Below, piece by piece: positions 44,609-56,329 of a DNA stretch of 64,000 nucleotides. The first letter of the stretch is position 1. The number at the start of each line of letters is the position of its first letter. The notes below the pieces were generated by a model. The model ran no database searches and was not told where the DNA came from. It saw only the letters and a program-made list of their open reading frames with translations. Source of the DNA: Onchidella celtica (Eukaryota > Mollusca > Gastropoda > Systellommatophora > Onchidiidae). The translations under genes and the position numbers were made by a program. The stretch covers positions 21,758,947-21,822,946 of the forward strand of contig OZ007581.1 of NCBI GenBank assembly GCA_963931925.1, read 5' to 3'.

Positions 44609-45326
44609 GTAGTACTGTTGACCTTACAATGTGTCTTTTTTAGAAATGAGTGGAATTAACATCTACTTTCTCGAAAACTGTCTGGTGGATATATTAAAAT
44701 TTTGCATAGGTTTAAATTTCACACTAAACCTAATGGGACTGATTTTTTTTCATTATTATTTTTTAGATTGTAGCTGGTTTTGAGTTTGCTTCTTTGCATT
44801 TTATAAAATAATAATAAGTTGTCCGAGTGATTTAAAAAAAAAAAAAAAACATTTCTACTGTTGGTAATTGTGCCAATACTATAAAATATTGAACATAATG
44901 TGTATTTAAAAGTGTGGAATACTGTTCATACAAATCGTTCCCAGTTCAAGGTAAACATACATTTTAGTGATTCGCACAATTCAGCATTTGATTTTTTTCT
45001 ATTTCAGGGCAAAGAAGGAAACTCAAAATCAGCCTACAGTCTGACAAATAAAAAATCAGCTCCATTAACTTTAATCTTATTATTAGCAAAATGTCATGTA
45101 AACCTAATAGTCAGTTTCCTAGAAAGTCGATGTTTATCTCGCTCATTCTAAAAGAGACGTAAAATAATTTTGATTCTGGCCAGGATTTTAGTTCATATAC
45201 TTTTTCTTGGTAACAAACTGGCATAATATTGTGACAGTTTGCAAAAATTAATTGTAAGGATGGGTGTAGTTTCTTGAATAATGATAGATAGATAGATATA
45301 TAGACAGACAGACAGATAGATAGATG

Positions 45327-45384
<58 letters not shown>

Positions 45385-45627
45385 TAGATAGATAGATACG
45401 GAGGGGGGAAGGAGAAAAAAAATAGAGAGAGACGGCGGGCGTACTGAGTCAAAACCGTTAATGTCAATTTTACTGTGAGATGTGGACCATGGTATCAATA
45501 TCAATCCCACCACCCCCTTCCCCATCCGGTTCCTCTACCCCAAACTGTACTGCCTTGCAACAGGCATGCTATTAGAGCCCCGGCTTTGCAGTTTTCTCAT
45601 CTTCCTCTTCTTCTTTCGTTCACCAAT
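44609..45627. other. Spacer with GATA/GACA microsatellite
   Basis: No gene is seen. The microsatellite is at 45283-45397. The open frame at 44900-45151 resembles text at 41.0-41.2 kb (GCAAAGAAGCAAACTCAAAATC in part), suggesting another dispersed repeat. Confidence 0.5.
45283..45397. repeat. GATA/GACA microsatellite
   Basis: Alternating GATA and GACA runs. The long minus-strand frames rich in Ser-Val-Cys-Leu over it are translated repeat. Confidence 0.97.
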
Positions 45628-46048
45628 CTAAATCTGCAGATTTGTTCTTTTAAGAAAATCTACGGTTTTCTGCAGTTCTGGCAGAGCACCACAGAGTTTG
45701 ACGTTTAGGTCGGTGGGTTTGGCCCAAAATGTTTCTCGTAGTACTGAGAAGGGTGTGCAGTTTTGCAATATATGCCCTGTGTTTTGAGGAGACTGGCTGC
45801 ACTCACAAATGGCAGATGCTCCTATTTTAAACTTGATGAACATATGATGGTGAAGCCTATTGTGACCAGTTCTTAGTCTGAACAATATCACTTGATCTTC
45901 TCTGTTCAGGAGATGATATTTATCCTGTTGATTTATTGGCTGCCGTCTGTTGTTTTTGATGAGGTTTTTCTTCCCATAATAGTTTAAGAGGCACTGTGGC
46001 TGCTCCAAGCCGGAACGCTCCTTGGCCAGTCGGTCTGCCGTTGGTAGC
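45628..46048 (-). pseudogene. LINE ORF2 C-terminal fragment (RNase H end and tail)
   Basis: The frame reads ADRLAKERSGLEQPQC, the end of a LINE RNase H domain, followed by about 120 residues with LNREDQVILFRLRTGHNR, then C-x-C and NTGHILQNC motifs, and ends FLKRTNLQI. This tail, with its HILQ-C zinc-binding-like pattern, is typical of I- or Jockey-type LINEs. No reverse transcriptase is found upstream, so this is a strongly 5'-truncated insertion. It lies between the two aquaglyceroporin genes. Confidence 0.75.
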
Positions 46049-49000
46049 AGTCAGTGTTCGAAACCAGAAACGGTCAGTTTGCGGGACCGAGAAAAACATT
46101 CCATTTGTGGAACTAATTGTATAATAGTAGGCACTGAAAGTCCTATCCAATCACTCTATCTTTCATTTGTCCCGGTTCAGTAGTTTCTGTTCAGCTTGGG
46201 CTGCTTGTCTCAGCTTATAAAGTGCTCCCGAAAACTATATCTTGAGTACCATCCATGAACTCGTACACTGCTGGGTGAGCTGCTTAAAACAAACTGTTTC
46301 GCTCTTTATGGAAAGATTCAGAACCGTTTGTTATTTTATTCGTGTCGTTGCTGGCTCACAAAGTGGGAGGGAAGGTATCAGTAAGTTCAATTCACACCTC
46401 TGCAAATTGTATCGATACTCTGTATCGGTGAAGAGTTTTCCAAATGTCAGGTCCCGCAAAATGTACTTTTCTTGATTTGATTCCGCAAATGGAACATACC
46501 CCAAACAACGATATTATTCCTTACAAGAGACGCATGAAGTATCGGATAACTATGCAGCTATTCATATCCAAAGCAGGCAATAGACGATATCATATGCTGC
46601 AACGTCTTCTTCTGCTATCATTGGTAATTTCCAATTGGGATATGGCAGGATAATTATTTTCTCCTTATTTGAATATTCTATCAATAAGCATGATACCCAT
46701 GGGAAACAACACAGAATTTAATTCTCCATGGGACTCGTTAAAGGCAATAATGTGTTTCTTGAAGGATTCATGCGCTGCAAGTCACATTAGGTTGCTTTAT
46801 CGAATAGCGTGATGTTGTTACTACTACATGATTGTTGTTACACTTTATACAGAAAAAGAAGGGAAAAAAATGAAAAGCAGGCGTCGTTTGGTTTCAACAA
46901 CAGCCAGAAATTAAATGTTTGATACCATGGTCCATATCCCACAATTGGACATGACGATCTGTAATGGCTAAGGCCAGGCTAGAAGTAGGAGCGTACAAGG
47001 CAGATTAAATAAAATTTAGAAAGTTGATCTGTCGGCCATTATCTTTCTTTAAACATGGGCCATTAGAAAACAAAATTTTTGGGAAAAGCATTTTTTTTTT
47101 AATTCGTAGACAATGGGGCTGCCAAACTTTCACAGAACCAGTGTTACTCAGTCTGAAAATAAACCGTGTTGAAAATTCCAGTTGAATCGGTACAGAAATA
47201 AGACTTCTATATCAGTTCTTGTTTTTTTCTTTTTGGATTTATTTATCGATTTATTAATTTAATTTACATTAGTTCTTCCCAGATTTGCCCGTTTCTGCCT
47301 GCATGTATAAGGTATTTTGATTTTCTGCTTGGGCCCATGCACACCTGTAATTCTTCGATAATACATGTCGGGTGTTGCCCACTTGCTTGACCTGACAGAG
47401 AATGAGGAGATCTATTTTCAAGAGTAAAATGCAACAAAATCTGAAATTGAGAGTCAAAAGTTTGTTAAATTCAACTATATTTGCAGATTTTGTGCATTTT
47501 ACTCTTGCTCTTCGTACAATCAGCTATGCATTTTTTCAGGAGAAAAAAGTGGGGGGGGGGGGGGGGGGGAGAGAAGTGCTCCTGAACACAGATCAAGGTT
47601 CACCAACAATGAACACACAGACACACGCCTGAATATTTTTTTGTCAGACGCAGTCTTTGCTCAATATCCCGAGGTCACTTGTGCGTGTTACGAATCAGAT
47701 TAAATTGGAGTCAGGCTTTGGAAAGATGTTATTGTTAATCCGTGTGCGATGGACCTTAATTATCCAGGTAGTGCATTTCAGTATAAAAAGGCGTTTACGG
47801 CCACTGGCAAACCAGAACATTTTAATATTCTCAGACGTCACTCTGTTGATGTTATTTTTATTATAATGTTGAACACTGTTACATTTGGTACCCTAGGAGC
47901 AATTAAACATTGGAAACAGTATTTGGCAACGACTTGTCTTAACGGTCCATTGGTTAAGGGGCGGGGGATGAAGGTATGAGCGAAACAGAAAAAGTAAGAT
48001 AGAAAAAGGAGTCTATATTTTGTCACATTTCTCAAGTTGATAAACTGTTCTTCGTGCTGTTCTTTGAATTTCTTTTTGTTGAAATGAATTTATTGTTCCT
48101 GTATGATGTACATCAATGCGAATTAGTGACAGTGCGGGGCGCATTCCTTTCATGGCAGAGAAAATCTAACAAACTTAAACTCTCTCAATGGGAAACCGTG
48201 TTGAATAAAACTTGCACACCTGAACATCAACATTATGCATACACGTATTCCAATCATGTATTCCGATCCCATTCATTCGTCGAGTTGCCACTGCTTCTCT
48301 TTGTGCCCGCGCAATCTCTGCAACTTAATACTTTTCTAAACAGCATTGGGCTGACAGAGAAATGACTCACAGTCTACCTATAAACTTTCCTAAATATTGT
48401 CTGCCCGTCTGTCTTTTAAACCAAAAAAAAAAAAAACGGATATAAATAGAGCCACCATTAATGTCGTGAAATTGTCAGATTTACACATGAAATAAATATT
48501 TACATTTTGTGTGAAATTTAAAAATCTCATTTACTCGACACGATGAAGTGAAACTCAATTTTTTTTCGTCTGCAATAACTTTTCATGTAGTGAAACTATT
48601 TTCTCTAATTTAACTGTGGAGGCAAATAAAGACAAAATACGAACAAAGAAACAAAATACAAAGAAACTTCTTGTCGCTAACAAAAGCAATCTACGTGAAG
48701 GTGTAGAGGTAGATAACATGTAAAACTTAAAGCCAGAGTGCCAAATTAGGATTATCCTGGCAGGATACAAACAAATAAAATCAAGTAAGATCATATTATG
48801 AACTTTTGTGACTAAGTGTCTCAAACCGATGAGTAAGTCGCACGGGCCCAGCCATAAGCGTGGCACTTATAATAATCGGCCAGGGGGAATTTCAACCGAG
48901 GCTGACCATTGGATTGATTGTGGTTCCTCAGTTTTTGTCGTTTTTCTGTGGGAATAAAATTCCTAAAATATAAGTTAAATGCGACCAACTGACCGTTGTG

Positions 49001-49197
49001 GCACTTTTGTCACTTCCCTGTTTATATCTATATGTAGAACTATGCATAATCAGTAAATTTCATCGTCATGAATTATAGCTGCATGCTCGTCATCACCAGG
49101 GTATCCAGATACCAGGAGCTCCTTCTGCCGAAGGATAAGTCTACTAAAACGCCACAGTAAGACTAAAATCAAAATTATTGTCTTCTTGTGCCGTACT
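46049..49197. other. Intergenic stretch between tandem aquaglyceroporin genes, no gene recognised
   Basis: Three kilobases with short frames only; that at 48054-48365 (103 codons) has no recognised domain. A poly(G) run lies at 47551-47569. The 3' UTR of the upstream aquaglyceroporin should fall within the last few hundred bases. Confidence 0.5.
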
Positions 49198-49226
49198 TTA
49201 AAAACGAGTGGCGTCAATATCAGTAC
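49198..49226 (-). CDS. Aquaglyceroporin last exon (C-terminus)
   Basis: After the acceptor TTTATTTCAG the exon supplies GT, which completes the Gly codon left at 51609, and reads TDIDATRF then TAA at 49200-49198. This gives the cytoplasmic C-terminus of the channel. The same exon in another phase stays open for 60 residues (to 49050) with a hydrophobic stretch and an acidic end (HDDEIY), but no matching splice phase was found for it. Confidence 0.55.
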
Positions 49227-51608
49227 CTGAAATAAAGACAAATGCATTAAAATAATATTTACGTGGTTTTCAAACAGATTTAATTTTAAAATAATACAAC
49301 GACAAAGAATAATAAGGTAAACAATCATTACAGATCTTTGGATGATTTTTTTTTCATTTCTTAACAATACAATTATGTAGTTTCTGTCAACCTCATGTGT
49401 CTGACTCTTGGCATTAGGATGATTCAATCACATCTCACCTGAAAAGCAGAACGAAAACAGTCTTTGAATGAACTTTCGGAAACAAAGTTTAAATGAATAC
49501 AAGTGCAGGGGGTGCATTTGATTGAATTATCAAAACAATGACCTTAGAATAATCAGGACATGAAGCTTTAAAGTGATTTAGTTTATATAATAGAGACAAA
49601 GAAATAAAACACTTCAAACTCAACTGATCACAAGGGAAACAATTGTGTATTTAAGACAAATTGTGTTTAAGGTCACATGCAAGTTTCGGAAGATTTGGCA
49701 CATTAGCTGAAATGTTTTCTCCCCCCCCCCCCCCTCCCCCCAACCCCAATCCCGCCTCCGCACACAAAAAAAAATTTGTTTTTCATGAAACGAGCTATAG
49801 TGTCTTTTGCTTTGTCATCTTTATTGCAGCATTTTCTTTCAGCATCACGTACGTGTAGTTTATTTGAGACATGGCCGAATGAAGGCAAACACATCTCATG
49901 AGAGTCTATTTCTGTCACACTTGACGTATATTCTTGTCGCCAAACAAACACAAAAATGAAAATACATTCCAATTGTTTTTTAATTCTATAATATTGATTC
50001 AATTTGAATGATACCTGTAATATAATAATCATGAAACAATTTTCCCCAAGACATTATGTGTAATGATTTCAAAAAATTAATCTTGTGTTTGGACATTAGA
50101 GCATTGTCATCATCGTTATGTATGTGAAGTGATGAACTGATCAAGCAAGAGCACATACTTTGAAATGTGCCATATTCCGCAAATATTTTGGAATGTGTCA
50201 TGTTTCGTCAAAAATAATGCTCTTTACCTTTTCTGCAATATTGTTGTTGCTGTTTTTTCGGGAAGTTTCCAGTTCCTCCGGTTGTTGTTGCTGTTGTTTT
50301 TCATTAGTTGTGATGAATTATAAATTATCTCATGCTTGCCAGTTTTTTTGGTCGGTAGATCTGAACCCCCCCCCCCCCCCCCCTTTCTTATTTGCAAGGG
50401 CTCAGCTGCATTTTGGCTGGTAGAGAGGAACATTGGGATATGTTTTTCGCCCCACAGGACAAAAGTCCGACGGGACAGAAAACCGCACAGGACAAAAAAA
50501 AGTAACACTTGGCTTTGAAATGTAGAACTGTCATTTCTAACAAAGGTTGTGTGGGGGGCTCCTTAAGATTTCTTCTACCACCTTCCACCCATCCATCACC
50601 TCACACACTTTGTCATTCATTCTTGTCTGCAATCCTGCATGTACCTGGCCGATACATTTTGTTGAAATTTATAGGTGTCGTCTCTGTTATTGTTGTTGTT
50701 GTTGTTTTTTATAATTCAAGTTTATTACATATCCGGATATAACAAAGTATGTTTATGTAATTTATAAACTAATGATAAACACTGTTATTTAATCATGGCT
50801 TGGCAAGGCAGTCGAAGAATCGAGATCTGAAGCCACGACTTCCAACACAGCAAAAGAAATTCCACTGCCAAGGGTCCGACCACTAGACCAATTTGACTCA
50901 TTGTTTAATTCCTATTAGAGAAACAAAAACGTCCAGAATTATGCAGATTTTCCTGCCTGTATGGAGAAGGCAGAAAGGTTAAGCTAGATGCTAGGACTAT
51001 GAGAAAAATTAAATACATTTTCTGATTATTTTATGCCAGGCCACCTGCGTTACTGAAAGACTCTGTATCTTTCTAGATGACTTTTTCATCTAGGAGTTCA
51101 GAAGCGGGAACAGATCCCTGAACGCGTTTACCTGCAAGCATCTAAATCCTGCCTAAGGACCGGGCCCGGCATATTTACAACCCCAACATGTTTCATATTT
51201 AAATTTCGTATCTAAAGTTATTAAAAAAATATTGTCCTTAAGGATTCATCAGTACCTCAAAAAAATGGTCATAACAACAAATTTCAGTCAGCTTATCATC
51301 AGATGCACAACACTGAAACAGCTCTGTTACGCGTGCACAAAAATAGGCTCAAAACTGAATTGTTCAGGACTAAGTTGTTGTTTAAAAAAAAAAAAAAAAC
51401 GAATGGTACCCATTTTCTAGTCTCACAGGTTTGAGGGTGAAAGTAGATGAAGTTGTTAATATGCGTCAGTGGCAGAATGATGAACTGATTTATCCTGGTT
51501 AATCCTGTTTATAATTAGTCCAGCATCTTAAAGCACACCATTTTTGTGAATTTGAGCACTATACAAGCTAATTATTATGTTAGTTATTACAAAATCCTGT
51601 AAACTTAC
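49227..51608. other. Aquaglyceroporin intron
   Basis: Contains poly(C) runs at 49721-49734 and 50366-50383. No other exon is supported. Confidence 0.55.
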
Positions 51609-51734
51609 CGTTTATAAATCCGTCGTTGACTGAACCTTGTTGTTCTGGTGCATTGATTGAGAATGTGAAATTTGTCTTCTCTGTGTTCGTTTTTAGCGTT
51701 GTCATAACTGGCTCTGGGAAGTCAAGTTCCATTT
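51609..51734 (-). CDS. Aquaglyceroporin exon, cytoplasmic C-terminal tail
   Basis: The acceptor CACATTTTCAG and donor AACG|GTAAGT bound a 126-bp exon. Its first two bases complete a Lys codon with the base left from the exon at 55357, then MELDFPEPVMTTLK, a Thr/Asn-rich stretch, and VNDGFIN. This is the hydrophilic tail after the last membrane helix. The tail sequence itself is not conserved in the family; assignment rests on position, splice phase and the acidic ME-L-D-F-P start. Confidence 0.68.
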
Positions 51735-52739
51735 CTGAAAATGTGAAAAAGTGACTACTATATGTCAATAATTATTGCAAACGTTGTGATACAAATCACG
51801 CCCTGCCTTCCTTAATTTGTAAATTTAAATTTAAAAAGACCAAAAAAAAAAAAAACCCGCCTCTGACAGAACTGGCAGTTGTTCATTCATTTATTCGAAA
51901 GTGTTCCAGACATGGAAATGCTATGGCAGGGACATTCTTCCTATGGGTTTTCTTGTGTAAAAACAATATATTTATAATGACAAGCCCAAAAAAATCCAAT
52001 ATAACAAAATCTTTGCAACACTCTCTTTGAGACGTTTCTTGTCTTTGTGATTAATAGTAAATAAGAAATATGACTTTACAAATTGCACACACACACACAC
52101 ACCCAAACACACACACACACAAGAAAAAATCGCCCTGGTTTCACGCGTTTCCATGGCAACCATACTTATTTTTTTGTCCCAAAACTATGCCTAAAATAAA
52201 ACCAAACCCCCCCCCCCCCCCAAAAAAAAACCGAGCATACCTTGAACATTTTTCTTTACCATAACTTAGCTTAAGATGAACTCTATCGTTTATGAAAATG
52301 TCTTTTCTCTACTACCTGCTACAATGGGGGAGTTCGCGAAGAACTTGCATCTTTAATAGTGACAGACAGAATGTTGTTAAACCATAGAATTTAAAGTACT
52401 GCATTATGTTGGACATATGTTTATTGTCTTCACATTTTCTGGAGCTGGTACGCATTGACATTTCATTGAACCGCAGGCCTGGCTTGTTACTATGTCAGTT
52501 TGACCTGGGTTTGAAGAAAAGTGAAAATAAATGTGAAACCATGCGATTGGGAAAGCCCATGCTCCCATACTGCATTGTGTGAAAAAAAAAATGATAGGAA
52601 CGAAAAATCATTTACTTAAAATATGAAAATGCAGATTTGTCTTGTTGTTTACTTCAAGGTTTTATGACATTGTCAACTACGATCACATTAGAAGTTATAA
52701 GATGAAAGCCATATTATTATGCCCTGGCTGATTTTCTAC
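51735..52739. other. Aquaglyceroporin intron with CA repeat and poly(C)
   Basis: CA-rich repeat at about 52087-52119 and poly(C) at 52207-52221. At about 52320, CTACAATGGGGGAGTTCGCG resembles the 3' end of the LINE at 53.86 kb. Confidence 0.5.
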
Positions 52740-53717
52740 GACCTACTACAACGGAGTTTCTGTGACCTACTATTTGCTGATGATTGTGCACTTCTGGCAC
52801 ACGATGAGGATAGCATGCAAAACTGTGTTGATAAGTTCTCTAGTGCCTGTGACAACTTTGGCCTCACAATAAGCACAAAGAAGACGGAAGTGCTCCATCA
52901 GCCTACTCCAGACGACAAGTATCCTGTGACCCCAAATATCAAAGTCCATGACAGTCTTCTGAAGGTGTCGGAGAACTTCACCTATCTTGGCAGTACACTG
53001 TCTTCCGCGGCTCGTGTTGATACTGAAATTCTCTCAAGAATCAGCAAAGCCAGCTCTGCATTTGGCAGGCTTCGAAAGAGAGTATGGGATGTTGCCGGCA
53101 TTCGCACAGACACTAAGCTGAAAGTGTACAATGGTGTGGTCCTTCCCACCCTACTCTATGGGGCTGAAACCTGGACAGTGTACCAATCGCATGCCAGAAA
53201 GCTAAATCACTTTCATCTGGCCTGCCTTAGAAAGATCCTAAGGATCAAATGGCAGGATAAAATTCCAGACACTGAGGTCCTCAATCGTGCCAAGGAATTG
53301 AGCATCTTCTGCCACCTGAAAAAAATTCAGCTACGTTGGGCAGGACATGTTGTCAGAATGCCCGACTCCAGACTCCCTAAGCAAATCTTCTTCTCTGAGC
53401 TCTCCAATGGAACGAGGAATGTTGGGGCCCCAAAGAGACGTTACAAAGACACTCTCAAGCAATCACTGAAGGCCTTTGCCATTGATGTGAGTGAGTGGGA
53501 AAATCTCTCGCTTGATCGAGCAAATTGGAGGGCGGCCCTTACCAGAGGCAGCAAAGCATGGGAAGCTGACAGAGTCCAGCAGGCTATCAAAAAAAGAGAA
53601 CGGCGCAAGAAAAGGCCCAGTGGTACTGAACCAACGGAGCACTCTTGTCATTTATGCGGAAGGGTCTGCAGGGCAAAAATAGGACTTATCAGTCACATGA
53701 GAAGCCATAAGTCATGA
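52719..53717 (+). pseudogene. LINE ORF2 fragment: RT palm to C-terminal C2H2-like finger
   Basis: An intact 332-codon frame, of which about the first 13 codons are flanking sequence. It begins at LLFADDCALLAHDE, the FADD catalytic motif, then YLGSTLSSAARVDTE, LLYGAETWTVYQ, HLACLRKILRIKWQDK and AGHVVRMPDSRLPKQ, all conserved in this kind of LINE. It ends with CHLCGRVCRAKIGLISHMRS, a C-x2-C-x12-H-x3-H finger that may bind the RNA or DNA target. The fingers and palm core upstream are missing, so the fragment is not functional. Clade not settled (I/Nimb-like or RTE-like). Confidence 0.82.
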
Positions 53718-53890
53718 AAGAACAGTCTTTCCATTCTGTCCTCTGTGTCCTTTAGTTCTCTTTATTGTGCATGTGTTGAAATTCTCAACAATTTCTGTTC
53801 TTTATTCCTCTGGTGTTGTTAAGGTCATCATCATACCTGATGGACGAACTATTACTACAACGGAGGAGTTCGCGGAGAACGCTTTGCTAA
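52740..53890 (+). mobile_element. 5'-truncated LINE with C-terminal zinc finger
   Basis: The insertion begins in the middle of the reverse transcriptase and runs through the 3' UTR, ending near ACTACAACGGAGGAGTTCGC (about 53853). It lies in an aquaglyceroporin intron, antisense to the gene. It is the same type of element as the one at 62.3-64 kb, though clearly diverged from it. Confidence 0.75.
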
Positions 53891-55356
53891 TCCATCTTCA
53901 TATACAGGGATAATTTTTAGACTTCATTCCATAATGATGTACATATGGTGTAACTTATTTAAGATCGTAGGTAATGAAGAAATACTAGTTTAACTGTAAC
54001 AAAAGTGCACTTGGAGAAAATGCATTTTTAGTCATGGCAATGCAACGCTGATGCAAATGAGACCACCAGACCCATCTGCTTCTTTCTGATTACAAAAGAA
54101 ACAAGAAAATATATGAAAATCCACCGACGAAAATCATTTCCAAATCTAGGCTATAGTCTCAATTCGCTGCTCAAAAGCAAATGGTGACTGGATTGAGGAA
54201 AATTTGCAAAATTGCGCTTGTAAAGTTTAACAACGATACTTAACACAGAGTAGGCAATGATTAACACAGACGGAAACGACCTGAACCTGGCGGGTGACAA
54301 AACAGCTCATGCTGAGCTGCAGGCTTCGTTCGCCAGCCAGTGAACAAGAAACAGAGTGGGTACAGTGCATAATCATTCCATATAAGGGAGACGTAATAGT
54401 GCGAAAGTTTTATGATCGAGATCATTGGTAATCTACAAAAGTGTTTATAACACTTGATTGGACTGAAAAAGTTAACGCGTTTCACAGTTTTCAAAATTGG
54501 CATGAACTTTTTTCAGATTACTCAAATTCTGGACACAGCAGGAAGTGATGGCATAATGGGTTCTTGCGTGGGTGGGAAAGGAAGGATCGGGGGCGAAATT
54601 AGCGACGCAAAGCAAACTCAAAAACATACTTCCTCAACATTTCAAGTCTCCGAATCTGAAAAAGATCCTTCCGCAGGTCCAAAGGAAGGTATCTTCAGCA
54701 TTTCAGATCTTGTCAAAAATCGGGCGAGTTTCTTTTTTTCTTTATCGTATAGCCTAACTGATCCGCTCTACGAATGGCCAAGGACAAAGACGCTACTTCA
54801 GACAGAATAAGAATCAGGCCAACGGATTTGCATTAAGCCACTGACTTATCCAAAATGCTGTTAGCTACGCAGGCTAATTGATTGAACGATACTGTGTGTC
54901 TCACGCCCCCCCCCCCCTTCCAACATATGCGAAAATGAGAAGGAAACGGCTCTCCTATTAATTACATTATTAAAATTTATATGCCCTAATTTCAGTCTCG
55001 AGAGCGTTATTGACTGGATCCTGATTAGCAATGCAAATGACTCACTAATGATAAAGAAAAGAAAGATTGTGCTGTGTTAGGAATGCTGAATACAAATGGC
55101 GTGTAGTTTCAAAATCATTACGCTGTCAAATGAACTTGAACGTCTGAACTTGAACATCGCAAATGGTTTACATGCAATATCGGTGCTTGGGATGAAAGGT
55201 AAAATGGGTAAAAAAAAAAAAATTAAACATAATTACGCATCAAGGCTGTATCGATGCCGTTATTCACTAACACACAGTAACACACTTTCACAAATCTTAG
55301 TATGCTCATAATACAGGAATCTGAAAATTCTGTGGAAAAAACAACAACAAACTTAC
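53891..55356. other. Aquaglyceroporin intron
   Basis: No gene is recognised. The open frame at 54454-54810 has no domain. Poly(C) at 54906-54917. Confidence 0.5.
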
Positions 55357-55478
55357 TACTGATCTCAGCTTTCTCTGGCCAGTGCAGTTCTATAAATAAC
55401 CAGTAGAACAAACATGCCGCTACAGAACCTACCAGCGGTCCAAGTATGGGTACCCAAAACCAGTTGTAGTCTCTGTAA
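55357..55478 (-). CDS. Aquaglyceroporin exon, last transmembrane helix
   Basis: Acceptor TCTGTTATAG before 55478, donor AGTA|GTAAGT at 55357/55356. The first base completes a Ser codon with the two bases left at 60410, giving VFS-YRDYNWFWVPILGPL, then VGSVAACLFYWLFIELHWP and EKAEIS. This is the family's sixth transmembrane helix with its W-F-W-V-P and F-I-E-L-H signature, which marks aquaglyceroporins of the AQP3/7/9/10 type. Splice phases match on both sides. Confidence 0.92.
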
Positions 55479-56329
55479 CTATAACAGATAATACATAAAC
55501 ATAAAATGTTTCTTGTGATTCTATAAATTTGTTTGTGTGTCTTTGTTTCTATTATTGTTTTTCGGTTTTATTTTCCCGAAGTAAAGACAAAGATACCCCA
55601 GTTTGATAACTTCTGGTCAATTTCTCCATTCAACCAAGCACACTGTTGTCTTATTTTATCAGACATGGGTAAACACATCCACATACTATATTCCCCACTA
55701 TATCTGCACCTGTCAGTCAAATCGCGACCTCAGTCATTCAGATGTTGATGTGATTCCCCCATGCAGAGCGCTGACTAATTTCGATTCTTGTGGTATTATT
55801 TTCAGTTATCTCAGTCTCTTGACTCCTAGGATTTCCAAATACTGATAACTTAGTCATACCACAGTAGCACCTGTGCTCCTATCGAATACGACGATCTTGT
55901 CTGTTATTATCTACACCTCAGCACCTGAAATTTAGTGTCGCTTAAGTGGTTTATTTGATGTACATATATATCTATCAGAAGGCAATTTCATAAGAATTCA
56001 CACACAATAATTTATATGATATAAGAATTTATAAAAATTATATATTTTATTATTATTATGCGTGTTGAAAGCGTGTTGAAAACTTGTTTGCGTACACTAC
56101 TCCTGCCTTCTCCCGTGTCCTGTGAGAGTATTGTATTGTTCTTCCCTGGACAATGTTAAAATGAAAATTCCCTTGTCCTCATCATAATTATTATAAGGGG
56201 GATCATCAGTGCACTTACTGCACAGTCATAATTATGAGGCAACGTAAACACAGGCGAACTGCCTCACTAATAGTGTCTGCCCTGACAGGGTATTAATATT
56301 CATTTGGTAATTGTGGTACAAGGCCTTTA
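55479..56329. other. Aquaglyceroporin intron, no other feature
   Basis: AT-rich; nothing supported. Confidence 0.5.

Noticed and set aside
45111..45525. Ser-Val-Cys-Leu-rich minus-strand frames
   Set aside because: They are translated GATA/GACA repeat.
48054..48365. 103-codon plus-strand frame between the channel genes
   Set aside because: It starts with a hydrophobic stretch, but the rest matches nothing and composition is like non-coding neighbours.
54454..54810. 118-codon plus-strand frame
   Set aside because: No domain, no splice signals that help, and it lies in an intron; judged to be chance.
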